From assembly GCA_049841135.1 (NCBI GenBank), contig JASGHK010000001.1, positions 1,116,001-1,180,000 on the forward strand: a DNA stretch of 64,000 nucleotides. Direction: 5' to 3'. Every line of letters starts with the position of its first letter. The first letter of the stretch is position 1. The notes under the pieces are model-generated. The model searched no databases, had not been told where the DNA came from, and worked only from the letters and a program-made list of their open reading frames with translations. A program made the position numbers and the translations under genes. This document shows, piece after piece, positions 51,211 to 64,000 of the stretch. This stretch comes from JACRCT01 sp049841135 (lineage in GTDB: Bacteria > Myxococcota > Myxococcia > Myxococcales > UBA5297).

Positions 51211-54200
51211 ATGCGGTACGGGTTGGGGGCGATGGTGGCGGTGGGAATGCTGGTGGCGAGTGCCTGCAACTGCGGTGATCCCGCGGCGGGCGGAAGGGCG
51301 GACGGGGGGCCGAAGAACCAGGTCATCGCCCCTTGCAGCGCCAACGAGGACTGTCCCTTCGGAGAGGTCTGCCTCGCCGGCCAGTGCCTCGAACCCTCGG
51401 CCCCCGGCGACACCGACGCGGGCCTGTGCCAGTCCGACCGGGACTGCCCTGACCTGCGCTACGTGTGCGCCGTCTCCACCGGCCAGTGCCTGCGCGTCCC
51501 CAATCGCTGCCTGTCCGACGCCGACTGCGCCACGGACGCTCGCTGCGAGCTGGCCACAGCGACGTGCCGCACAGTCATGGACGCCGGCGTCGAGCCTCCC
51601 TGCCTCGAGGGCGAGACCCCGAAGCTGCGGCCCCTCGAAGGTCGGCCAGTGCCGTTTCGGAGCCGAGACCTGCCACGCCGGGGCGTGGAGCGGCTGCGTG
51701 GGGGCGGTCGTCCCGGCCACCGAGGCCTGCAACGGCCTGGACGACGACTGCGATGGGTCGGTCGACGAGGACTTCGACCTCTCGGCCGATCCCAAGCACT
51801 GCGGCCAGTGCGGCCAGGAGTGCCGCTTCGCGAACGCGACCGCGCTGTGCGTCGCCAGCCGGTGCGTCCCCGGCCCCTGTGACCCGGGCTGGGTCGACGC
51901 CAACGGCGAGCCCGCCGACGGCTGCGAATACCGCTGCGACCCGAGCAACGGCGGAGTGGAGGTCTGCGACGGTCTGGACAACGACTGCGACGGCGACACC
52001 GACGAGGGCTTCGACCAGGACGCCGACGGCTTCACCACCTGCCGGGGGGACTGCGACGACGCCAACCCGAACGTGAACCCCGACGCGACCGAGGTCTGCA
52101 ACGCCCGCGACGACGACTGCAACGGGCTGGTCGACGAGGGCTTCGACCTCGACGGCGACGGCTTCACCACCTGCCTGGGCGACTGCGACGACCTCGACCC
52201 CACCGTCCACCCCGGTGCCTTCGAGGTCTGCGACGGCAAGGACCAGGACTGCAACGGTCAGGTCGACGAGAACCTAGGCGCCACGACCTGCGGGACCGGC
52301 ACCTGCGTGCGCTCCACCGCCAACTGCATCGCCGGCGTCCGCCAGGCCTGCCAGCCCGGAGGTCCTCGGACCGAGGCGTGCAACGCCCTCGACGACGACT
52401 GTGACGGGCAGACCGACGAGGAGCTCGGCTCCACCTCCTGCGGCGCCGGCGCCTGCCAGCGCCAGACGCTCAACTGCATCGGCGGAGTCGAGCAGGCCTG
52501 CCAGCCGGGCTCCCCCACCGTCGAGCGTTGCAACGCCGTCGACGACGACTGCGACGGTCAGACCGACGAGGACCTGGGCTCCACCACCTGCGGCGCCGGT
52601 GCCTGCCAGCGCACCACCGCCAACTGCGTCGCCGGCGAGCTCCAGTCCTGCCAGCCCGGCACGCCGACCCCCGAGGTCTGCAACGGCGTCGACGATGACT
52701 GCGACGGCCTGACCGACGAGGACCTGGGCTCCACCTCCTGCGGCGCCGGCGCCTGCGAGCGCGTCGTCCAGAACTGCGCCGACGGCGTCCCCCAGACCTG
52801 CCAGCCCGGAGCTCCGGGCACCGAGGTGTGCGACGGGATCGACGACGACTGCGACGGATCGACCGACGAGGGCCTGGGCTCGACCACCTGCGGCACCGGC
52901 ACCTGTCAGCGCACCACCGCCAACTGCGTCGCCGGCCGGGCCCAGACCTGCCTGCCGGGCGCTCCCGCCAGCGAGCGGTGCGACCTCGCCGACAACGACT
53001 GCGACGGGCAGACCGACGAGGACCTGGGGACCACCACCTGCGGCGTCGGCGCCTGCCAGCGCACCGTGGCCAACTGCGTCGACGGCATCGCCCAGGCCTG
53101 CGAGCCCGGCGCGGCCGGCACCGAGGTCTGCAACGGCCTGGACGACGACTGCGACGGGCTGACCGACGAGCAGCAGGGCTCGACCACCTGCGGCACCGGC
53201 GCCTGCGAGCGGACCGTGGCCAACTGCGTCGACGGAGTCCCTCAGGCCTGCCAGCCGGGCGCCCCCAGCGCGGAGGTCTGCGATGGCGTCGACAACAGCT
53301 GCAACGGCCAGACCGACGAGAACCTGGGCTCGACCACCTGCGGGGTCGGCAGCTGCCAGCGCACCGTCGTCAACTGCGTCAACGGCCGCGCGCAGGCGTG
53401 CCAGCCCGGCGCTCCGGTCGACGAGCTCTGCAACGGGCTCGACGACGACTGCGACGGCCTCGACGACGAAGGCCTCGGCACGACGACCTGCGGCCTCGGG
53501 AGCTGTCAGCGCACCGTCGCCAACTGCGTCGCCGGAGCCGTCCAGGACTGCGAGCCCGGTGCGCCGCGTGCAGAGACCTGCAACGGCGTCGACGACGACT
53601 GCGACGGGCTCACCGACGAGCAGCAAGGCTCGACCACCTGCGGCACCGGCGCCTGCCAGCGCACCGTCGACAACTGCGTCGCCGGGATCCCGCAGGCCTG
53701 CGAGCCGGGGGCGGCCGCCCTGGAGGTCTGCAACGGCGTCGACGACGACTGCGACGGGGCGACCGACGAGCAGCTCGGCTCGACCACCTGCGGCGTCGGG
53801 ACCTGCCAGCGCACGGTGCAGAACTGCATCGCCGGCAGCGCCACCACCTGCCAGCCCGGCAGCCCTGGCGTCGAGGTCTGCAACGGCTTCGACGACGACT
53901 GCGACGGGCAGACCGACGAGAGCCTGGGCTCGACCACCTGCGGCGTCGGAACCTGCCAGCGCACGGTGCAGAACTGCGTCGCCGGCAGCGCCACCTCCTG
54001 CCAGCCCGGAAGCCCCGGCATCGAGACCTGCAACGGCTTCGACGACGACTGCGACGGGCTGACCGACGAGGACCTGGGCTCGGCCACCTGCGGCACCGGC
54101 GCCTGCCAGCGCACGGTCGCGAACTGCGCGGCCGGGACGCTCCAGACCTGCCAGCCCGGCGCCCCGTCCCTGGAGGTCTGCAACGGGGTCGACGACGACT

Positions 54201-56032
54201 GCGACGCCCAGACCGACGAGAGCCTGGGTTCCACGAGCTGCGGAGTCGGTGCCTGCCAGCGAACCGTGGCCAACTGCCTGGCCGGCCTGCCCCAGACGTG
54301 CAGCCCCGGCGCGCCGACCGGGGAGACCTGCGACCTCGTCGACAACGACTGTAATGGCCAGACGGACGATGGCCTGGGCACCTCGACCTGTGGTTTTGGT
54401 ACCTGCCAGCGCACCGTCGCCAACTGCCTGTCGGGCCTGCCGGTCGCCTGCGAACCGGGTGCGCCTGGCTCCGAGGTCTGCAACGGCCTCGACGACGATT
54501 GCGACGGAGCGACCGACGAGGCGCTCGGCTCGACGACCTGTGGCACCGGCGCCTGCCAGCGCACCACCGCCAACTGCCTCGCCGGCGCGACCCAGGCCTG
54601 CCAGCCAGGCGCGCCCTCGGTCGAGGTCTGCAACGGGGCCGACGACGACTGCGACGGAGCGACCGACGAGGCGCTGGGCTCGACCACCTGCGGCACCGGC
54701 GCCTGCGTGCGCACCACCGCCAACTGCCTCGGCGGCGCCGTCCAGGCCTGCCAGCCCGGAGCGCCCGCGGCCGAGATCTGCAACGGGACCGACGACGACT
54801 GCGACGGTGCGACCGACGAGGGCCTGGGCTCCACCACCTGCGGCCTGGGCACCTGCCAGCGCACGACCGCCAACTGCCTCGGTGGGGCCGGCCAGGCCTG
54901 CCAGCCGGGCGCGCCGGGCGTCGAGGTCTGTGACGGGCTCGACGACGACTGCGACGGGCAGTCCGACGAGAACGTCACCCGCTACACCCAGGACGGCAGC
55001 GGCCAGCACGTGGACCCGGTCTTCCGGCCGGTGGACGTCATCCTGGTCGTCGACAACTCCGGGAGCATGACCGACGAGATCCAGGCGGTGGAGAACAACC
55101 TCAACACCAGCTTCGCCGCCATCATGGAGCAGAGCGGCCTGGACTACCGCGTCATCCTCGTCTCCAAGCACGGCCGGGCCGCGGTGGACCAGTCCATCTG
55201 CATCCGCCCGCCCTTGGCCGGCGCCACCAACAGCTGCACCGCGGCCTGCCCCACCCCCGGCCCGCGCTTCTTCCACTACAGCACCGAGATCGCCAGCCAC
55301 GACTCGCTCTACCAGATCGTCCGCACCTACAGCGCCGCCGACGCCTGTGGCCTGGCCCCGCAGGGCTGGTCGCAGTGGCTGCGCCCCGGAGCGGCGCGGG
55401 TCTTCCTCGAGGTCACCGACGACGGGCCCTTGACGAGCCCCAACAAGACCACCGCCGACTACTGGACCGCCGACCGCTTCGAGGCCGCGCTCTTCGGCTT
55501 CAACCCGGCGAGGTTCGGCACCGCCGCGGCGCGCGACTACGTCTTCCACAGCATCGTGGGGCTGCGCGAGAACGCTCCGGCGCTCGCCGCCTGGCAGCCC
55601 GCCGACCCGCTCGTCACCGCGCTGTGCACAGGTGCCGGCGGCCACGTGGAGCAGAACGGCCTCGAGTACCAGAAGCTCAGCCAGCGCTCGAACGGCCTGC
55701 GCTACCCCATCTGCCAGTACCAGAGCTTCGACGCGGTCTTCCGCGAGGTGGCGCGCGGCATCGTCGAGGAGACGCAGCTGTCCTGCGAGTTCCAGGTCTC
55801 CTCGGTGCCGGCCGACAGCAGCGTCGACAACACCCTGCTCGACCTGATCGGCAGCAACGGCAGCGGGCGCGTCGCCCTGACCCATGTGGCGAACGCCGCC
55901 GCCTGCACCGGCAACGCGTTCTACACCGTCGGCAGCACCTTCAGGCTGTGCCCCGACGCCTGCACGCTGTGGCGCGCGGACCCCGGCGCCCAGGTCGAGG
56001 TGTCGTTCACCTGCTCGAGGCAGGTCCGGTAG
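51211..56032 (+). CDS. Giant MopE-type repeat lipoprotein with active-looking vWA domain (one frame break)
   Basis: The restored protein has ~1606 residues. A signal peptide with ASAC lipobox is followed by three Cys-rich CxxxxDC modules (CSANEDCPFGEVCLAGQC, CQSDRDCPDLRYVC, CLSDADC). From ~residue 170 there are two EF-hand-like stretches (DQDADGFTTCRGDCDDANP). Then come 18 units of exactly 50 residues, each with CNGxDDDCDGxTDE and six cysteines; the motif matches the putative metal-binding (Cu-binding MopE, PF11617-like) repeat. The last ~360 residues are a vWA domain with intact MIDAS: VDVILVVDNSGSM. The frame breaks at GAAGCTG (51621-51627); removing one A restores PSCGPSKVGQC, as in the paralogue. 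GGGAGG precedes ATG 51211. It is likely a long metal-rigidified surface stalk with a distal adhesive head. Confidence 0.75.
52241..54970 (+). repeat. 150-bp coding tandem repeat, 18 intervals
   Basis: The GAC GAC GACTGC (DDDC) codons start at 52241 and recur every 150 bases without exception up to 54941. Each unit encodes LGSTTCG-x-GxCQRTVxNC, then about 10 variable residues, then CQPGAP, EVCNG and DDDCDGxTDE. Neighbouring units are usually 75-90% alike by eye. The invariance of length suggests unequal crossing-over and strong selection on unit length. Confidence 0.85.
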
Positions 56033-56074
56033 CCGGTCACAGGTCGCGGTGAGGGTCCGCGACCCGTCGTCGGA

Positions 56075-56112
56075 GCCCGCCGGGGGCGCACCACGCCCCC
56101 CGGCGGGCGTTC
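56075..56112 (+). terminator. Hairpin terminator after the first giant gene
   Basis: GCCCGCCGGGGG (56075-56086) pairs with CCCCCGGCGGGC (56097-56108), followed by GTTCTGTT. It lies 43 bases after the stop codon, so the two giant genes are probably separate transcription units. Confidence 0.7.
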
Positions 56113-56132
56113 TGTTCCCTTCCCCTGGGAAC

Positions 56133-56324
56133 GAGTGGGCACTCGAGTTCCACGAGCGGGAAGTGGCCTGGTCGCCTGCAGAGCTGACGACCGAGCGGAG
56201 GCCCCCTCGCTGAGCACTTCTGCACGCGCCCGCCCCTCTCTACCTGCTCTTGGGCGCCAGGACCGGGCGTGCGGTCGCCTGGCTGCTTCTTGGGCAGTCA
56301 ACTCACAGACCACGAGGAGGGTCG
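56133..56324 (+). promoter_or_regulatory. Duplicated upstream region shared by both giant genes
   Basis: GCTGAGCACTTCTG occurs at 56209-56222 and at 51104-51117; CTACCTGCTCTT follows 20-odd bases later in both, and GGAGGGTCGATGCGG surrounds both starts. The rest is similar but diverged. The tandem duplication therefore included the promoter region. Confidence 0.55.
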
Positions 56325-60551
<4,227 letters not shown>

Positions 60552-60595
60552 TGCGCGCATCCACGTCCACGTCGGTTTCAGGGAGAGGAAAGACC

Positions 60596-62650
60596 ATGCG
60601 GTCGAGAGTCGGGGTTGGGGGTGGGTGGGGTTTGGGGACCGGGCTCGCGGCGCTGCTCGCGGTCGTCGGGGCCGGCTGCCAGGAGGACGCGATCGTCGCG
60701 GCGGCACCGGACATCCGGGTCAGCGCCGGCCGGCTGGACTTCGGGCTGGTGCAAACCGGCACCGCGGCGTGGAAGCCGGTCTCGGTGGAGAACCTGGGCC
60801 GGGTGCGGCTGGACCTGGACCGGGTGGCCATCGAGGACGACCCGGCGGCGCCGGGCGGCGGCTCGGCTTTCGTGCTGATGCAGGCGGCGCCGACCGAGGT
60901 GGTCTCGGAGGCCACGCTGGAGGTGGTCTTCGCCCCGACGGCCCTCGGGGACTACCAGGCGCGGCTCACCATCGAGAGCGACGATCCCGATCCCGGGGAC
61001 CGGCTCAAGGTCGTCACCCTCGCCGGCCGGGGCGCCACGGCGCTGGTGCGCCTGGTGCCGGAGTGCGCCTCGCCCTGCAGCGAGTTCGCGGCGACCCTCG
61101 CCCCTCCGGCCATCGACTTCGGCTCGCGCCTGCCGCTGCGCCGCGGCGCCTCCGGCGTGGTGGTCGAGCCCGCGTGGCCGACGGTGACGCTGATCAACGA
61201 CGGTGAGCTGCCGCTGCGCCTCTCCGGCGCGGCGCTGAAGGGCGATCCGGGCTTCGGCACGATCGAGTCGCTCAATGCCCAGGGCCTGGTCGTCGAGCCC
61301 GGCGGCTCGCACATCCTCCACGTCACCTTCGACCCACAGCAGGCGAGCAGCGCGCCGCTCGCCGCGAGCCTGGTGCTCACCACCGACGACCCGGCCGTCC
61401 CCACCGCCTCGGTGTCGCTCACCGGCCAGCTCTTGCCGAACCAGCCGCCGCAGGCCTGCGCCAGCATCGTCGAGGTGCGCCAGCCCGACGGCTCCACCAG
61501 CTACCCGCGCGACGAGGCCGGGGCCTTCGCCTTCGGCGGCTTCGTGTCGGTGCAGCCGGGAGACCAGACGCTGGTCCACCTCTCCGCCTTCTCCGACCAC
61601 TTCCAGCCGGGGCTGCACCCGTTCGAGGCGAGCCAGGGCGACGAGAGCCTGTGCACCACCGATCTCGAGGACGGCCGCGAGGCGCTGGCCTACCAGTGGT
61701 CGGTCATCGAGCGCCCGAGCGGCTCGGCGAACGAGGTCATCGACGCCACGAGCCCCGAGCCGCTGTTCCGGCCCGACGCCATCGGCCACTTCGTGATCCG
61801 CCTGACCGTGACCGACCCCTGGGGCGCCCTGGCGACGGCGGACGTCGCCTTCGACGCCCTGCCGGTGCGCGACCTCGCCGCCCAGCTCTCCTGGGCCTAC
61901 CAGCCCGGCGTCGACCTGGATGTCCACCTCGTCAAGCCGGGCCCGTGTGGCGACAAGGCCGACTGCACCTTCGACCGGCGCGGCGACATCGACGGCTACC
62001 TGGCCGCGCGCACCAGCGGCTTCTTCGACTGGGGCCTGCCCGGGGTGGCCTGGGACGACCCGCGGCTGGACATGGACGACCAGGGCGACAAGTCGCTCTT
62101 GGAGATCGTCTCGCTCAACTACCCGCAGCTCGACCCGGCCTGCCGCCACGCTCGCTGCACCTACGACGTCTACGTGCACTTCTTCAAGGACTGGCGCGCA
62201 GCCTCCTACTCCGCGCCGGCCTGCCCCGGCCGTCCCTGCCAGGGCGGCACGGCGTGCGGCTGCCCGGAGATCGGCGCGGGCCGCGACTCGGTCTGCGTCT
62301 CGGGGCGCTGCGTCACCCCGGTGCGGCCCGCGGTGAAGCTCTTCCTGCAGCCGACGCCGACCAAGCCCGGCGCGGCGCTCGAGGTTCCGGCCAAGGGCGA
62401 GGACTTCAGCCTTCCCGGGCCGTGTGTGCTCTGGCACGTGGCGCGAGTCCAGTGGCCGTCGCTCGACGAGCTGTACAAGGACCCGCAAGCGGCGCCGGTG
62501 GTCGAGGAGGTCGGAACGCCCGGCCAGCGCGAGCTCTCCTTCTGGGGTTCGCTCGCGCCGCAGTCGCTCTCCTGCGCCCCGAACACGCCTCCGGGGACGC
62601 CGCCGCTGGACGTGACCTTCCTGCCCGGCACGGTGCCGTCCTACCCGTAG
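60596..62650 (+). CDS. ASH/HYDIN-type (choice-of-anchor D-like) lipoprotein
   Basis: A 684-residue lipoprotein; the signal peptide ends VVGAGC. Residues ~30-300 hold two or three ASH/HYDIN-like Ig domains (GRLDFGLVQTGTAAWKPVSVENLGRVRLDLDRVAI; AIDFGSRLPLRRG...VTLINDGELPLRLSG; HVTFDPQQASSAPLAASLVLTTDDP), as in 'choice-of-anchor D' proteins. A PKD-like section follows, then a domain with LSWAYQPGVDLDVHLVKPG, and a cysteine-rich part (CPGRPCQGGTACGCPEIGAG). ATG 60596 has GGAGAGG upstream; an alternative ATG at 60551 overlaps the stop of the giant gene as TGATG. The coupling suggests it acts with the giant vWA protein, perhaps as its surface anchor or cap. Confidence 0.72.
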   Translation: MRSRVGVGGGWGLGTGLAALLAVVGAGCQEDAIVAAAPDIRVSAGRLDFGLVQTGTAAWKPVSVENLGRVRLDLDRVAIEDDPAAPGGGSAFVLMQAAPTEVVSEATLEVVFAPTALGDYQARLTIESDDPDPGDRLKVVTLAGRGATALVRLVPECASPCSEFAATLAPPAIDFGSRLPLRRGASGVVVEPAWPTVTLINDGELPLRLSGAALKGDPGFGTIESLNAQGLVVEPGGSHILHVTFDPQQASSAPLAASLVLTTDDPAVPTASVSLTGQLLPNQPPQACASIVEVRQPDGSTSYPRDEAGAFAFGGFVSVQPGDQTLVHLSAFSDHFQPGLHPFEASQGDESLCTTDLEDGREALAYQWSVIERPSGSANEVIDATSPEPLFRPDAIGHFVIRLTVTDPWGALATADVAFDALPVRDLAAQLSWAYQPGVDLDVHLVKPGPCGDKADCTFDRRGDIDGYLAARTSGFFDWGLPGVAWDDPRLDMDDQGDKSLLEIVSLNYPQLDPACRHARCTYDVYVHFFKDWRAASYSAPACPGRPCQGGTACGCPEIGAGRDSVCVSGRCVTPVRPAVKLFLQPTPTKPGAALEVPAKGEDFSLPGPCVLWHVARVQWPSLDELYKDPQAAPVVEEVGTPGQRELSFWGSLAPQSLSCAPNTPPGTPPLDVTFLPGTVPSYP

Positions 62651-62701
62651 CCGTCGGCGCGGCCTCTCCGCGCTCCGGTGGGCTTCTGCTAGGTTGCCGG
62701 C

Positions 62702-63061
62702 ATGGCCATGCCGGCAAAGAAGAAGGCGCAGAAGCCCACCGCGCTGGAGCGCCGCGTCGCCGCCTGCTTCCGCTACGAAGGCCCCGAGGCGGAGCGCAGC
62801 CGCAAGGTCGCGGCGAACAAGCTCCCCAAGGCCGTGGCGCCGGCGCTGCTCACGGCCAAGAAGGAAGTCATCCGCGGCGACGGCGACCCGGAGTGGCTGG
62901 AGTTCGAGGGCTTCTACGCGCTGCTCGGTCTGCGCAACCGCAAGACCTTCGCCTGGGCCGTCTTCGCCGCCGACCGGCACATCAACTACACCTGGGGCCG
63001 GTACATCGCGTTCACGCCGACCGGGCGGCGAATCTGCGACCGGCTGGAGGTCGGAGATTGA
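62702..63061 (+). CDS. Hypothetical 119-residue protein upstream of the sigma factor
   Basis: A basic protein starting MAMPAKKKAQKPTALERRVAACFRYEG. The C-terminal half has mixed strands (EFEGFYALLGLRNRKTFAWAVFAADRHINYTWGRYIAFTPTGRRICDRLEVGD). No family is recognised. It shares its stop with the start of the next gene (TTGA), so it is co-translated with the sigma factor and may regulate it, for example as an anti-sigma-like or accessory protein. This is inference from position only. Confidence 0.55.
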   Translation: MAMPAKKKAQKPTALERRVAACFRYEGPEAERSRKVAANKLPKAVAPALLTAKKEVIRGDGDPEWLEFEGFYALLGLRNRKTFAWAVFAADRHINYTWGRYIAFTPTGRRICDRLEVGD

Positions 63062-63864
63062 GCGAGGTCCCCGCCGCTGCGCTCGCGCTCGCCCGCCAGG
63101 CCTTGCAGGCCCAGGCGGACCTCGGGCTCGACGAAACGGCGCTGGCCGCGCACCTGGCACGGCACCCCGACGCCCTGCCCGCGCACGCCGCGGATCTCGC
63201 GCTCGCCTTCGCGTGCATCAAGGGGCTGCCCAAGGCGACGGAGGAGCTCGATCGGCGCATCCGCTCGGGCCCGCTCGCCGCCGTGGCTCGGCAGCTGGCG
63301 GGACGGGTCGCCGCTGAGGAGATCCACGGCCGGCTCCTGCAGCGGCTGCTGATGGCCGAAGGCGAGCGTCCGGCCAAGATCGCGGAGTACTCCGGCAAGG
63401 GTCCGCTCGATGGCTGGCTGCACGCCGTCGCCTACCGGGTTGCGCTCAACGTGGCGACCCCGGCCGCGCGGGAAGTCCCGCTCGACGAGGCGCTGCTGGC
63501 GGACGGCGGGCCGGCGACGGGCAACGCCGAGCTCGACCTGCTGCGCGAGCGCTTCCGGGCCCAGTTCCGGCAGGCGGTGCGCGCCGCGGTGGCCTCGCTC
63601 TCGGCACGGGACCGGACCGTGCTGCGCCTGTCGGTGATGGAGGGGCTGAGCATCGATGAGCTCGGCCGGACCTTCCGGGTGCACCGCGCCACTGTCGCCC
63701 GGTGGATCGCCGCGGCCCGCGAACAGATCGTGGAGCGGACCCGACAAGTCCTGCGCGACGAGCTGAAGCTGCAGGCCAGCGAGCTCGACAGCCTGATGGG
63801 CGTCGCCGGAAGCCAGCTCGACGCCAGCCTCGGCAGATTCCTCAAGGATCCGGAGCGTCCGTAG
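63058..63864 (+). CDS. Sigma-70-family RNA polymerase sigma factor (Myxococcales gmx1-like)
   Basis: A 268-residue protein with a TTG start at 63058, which overlaps the upstream stop (TTGA) and has GGAGG 7 bases upstream. There is an N-terminal extension of ~70 residues (ALARQALQAQADLGLDETALAAHLARHPDALP) not found in ordinary ECF factors. Region 2-like helices follow (AEEIHGRLLQRLLMAEGERPAKIAEYSGKGPLDGWLHAVAYRVALN). Region 4 is clear: SLSARDRTVLRLSVMEGLSIDELGRTFRVHRATVARWIAAAREQI. This matches the Myxococcales-specific family known as Sig-70_gmx1 (TIGR03001), of which few members are characterised. No anti-sigma factor is visible downstream. Confidence 0.75.
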   Translation: MSEVPAAALALARQALQAQADLGLDETALAAHLARHPDALPAHAADLALAFACIKGLPKATEELDRRIRSGPLAAVARQLAGRVAAEEIHGRLLQRLLMAEGERPAKIAEYSGKGPLDGWLHAVAYRVALNVATPAAREVPLDEALLADGGPATGNAELDLLRERFRAQFRQAVRAAVASLSARDRTVLRLSVMEGLSIDELGRTFRVHRATVARWIAAAREQIVERTRQVLRDELKLQASELDSLMGVAGSQLDASLGRFLKDPERP

Positions 63865-64000
63865 GGAGCGGCGGCCCGAGCCCGAGCGAGGCCATCAGCC
63901 GACGCGCCTCCAACTCGCACCCCGAACGCAGGCAGAAGTCCCAGTAGGCCTCCACCATCGACGGCGAAGTGTTCCCACCGAGGAGCTGGCCTTCCGCGAA
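63842..64000 (-). CDS. C-terminal fragment of an unknown gene running off the window
   Basis: A minus-strand frame is open from the right edge to TGA at 63842-63844, 52 codons. The readable part includes TSPSMVEAYWDFCLRSGCELEARRLMASLG and ends in PTDAPDP. Third codon positions are mostly G/C, as in real genes here. It overlaps the tail of the sigma factor gene by 23 bases, which is acceptable for convergent genes. The family is not recognisable. Confidence 0.45.
   Translation of the reverse strand, partial: FAEGQLLGGNTSPSMVEAYWDFCLRSGCELEARRLMASLGLGPPLPTDAPDP

Noticed and set aside
52274..55885. 1203-codon open frame on the minus strand opposite the first giant gene (and a 1044-codon one at 56365-59499)
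   Set aside because: These frames exist because the 150-bp repeat is GC-rich and free of stops in the antisense frame. The encoded sequences are Ala/Gly/Val-rich with no start signal or family match, while the sense strand has coherent domains.

Overview
The window is very GC-rich, is coded on both strands, and reads as a chromosomal segment of a Myxococcota (myxobacterium-like, delta-proteobacterial) genome. The family content supports this: a PP2C phosphatase fused to a cyclic-nucleotide domain, FHA and NtrC-type sigma-54 activators, PilZ proteins, a PilZ-kinase fusion, an AgmX/PglI-type C-terminal domain, many cysteine-rich, von Willebrand A (vWA) and MopE-like lipoproteins, and a sigma factor resembling the Myxococcales 'gmx1' family. 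The taxonomic call is an inference. No rRNA, tRNA, CRISPR array or intact transposase was recognised.

Layout. 0-7.3 kb: end of a BMP-family binding protein, recJ, small zinc-binding proteins, a DapB-like reductase with two MaoC-like dehydratases, and a TatT-like lipoprotein. 7.5-13.1 kb: two large cysteine-rich secreted proteins, each followed by a strong hairpin terminator. 13.3-17.3 kb: a minus-strand set of envelope genes (TolB-like/outer-membrane barrel fusion, propeller-like lipoprotein, AgmX/PglI-like protein). 17.4-30.7 kb: signalling genes (PP2C-cNMP, orphan histidine kinase, FHA and NtrC activators, PilZ), two vWA lipoproteins, a HEAT protein and three kinds of extragenic repeat. 30.8-37.4 kb: MtgA, a DUF5924/DUF2914-like membrane protein, an amino-acid permease, a MORN-like lipoprotein and a radical SAM protein. 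37.4-47.5 kb: five overlapping or nearly abutting minus-strand genes headed by a PilZ-Ser/Thr kinase, followed by an Ig-like outer-membrane barrel protein, two Ig-like lipoproteins (one with a beta-helix) and a FecR lipoprotein. 48.3-50.6 kb: a receiver protein, a small unknown and cystathionine beta-synthase. 51.2-62.7 kb: two tandem giant vWA lipoproteins with an exact 150-bp (50-residue) repeat, coupled to an ASH/HYDIN-like lipoprotein. 62.7-64 kb: a hypothetical protein, a sigma factor and the tail of another gene.

Two loci look most like undescribed systems. One is the kinase-headed surface operon. The other is the duplicated giant MopE/vWA pair, in which the second copy has lost the metal-binding MIDAS residues and carries fewer repeats (14 against 18).

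An important caveat is that at least 18 otherwise intact genes or gene junctions contain a one-base frame break, nearly always a single inserted base inside or next to GAGCTC or (G)AGATC. The pattern is so uniform that I treat the breaks as systematic sequence errors or a modification-linked artefact. I therefore annotate the restored genes across them. After subtracting one base per break every restored gene length becomes divisible by three, and an apparent reductase-dehydratase fusion and an apparent convergent overlap both resolve.
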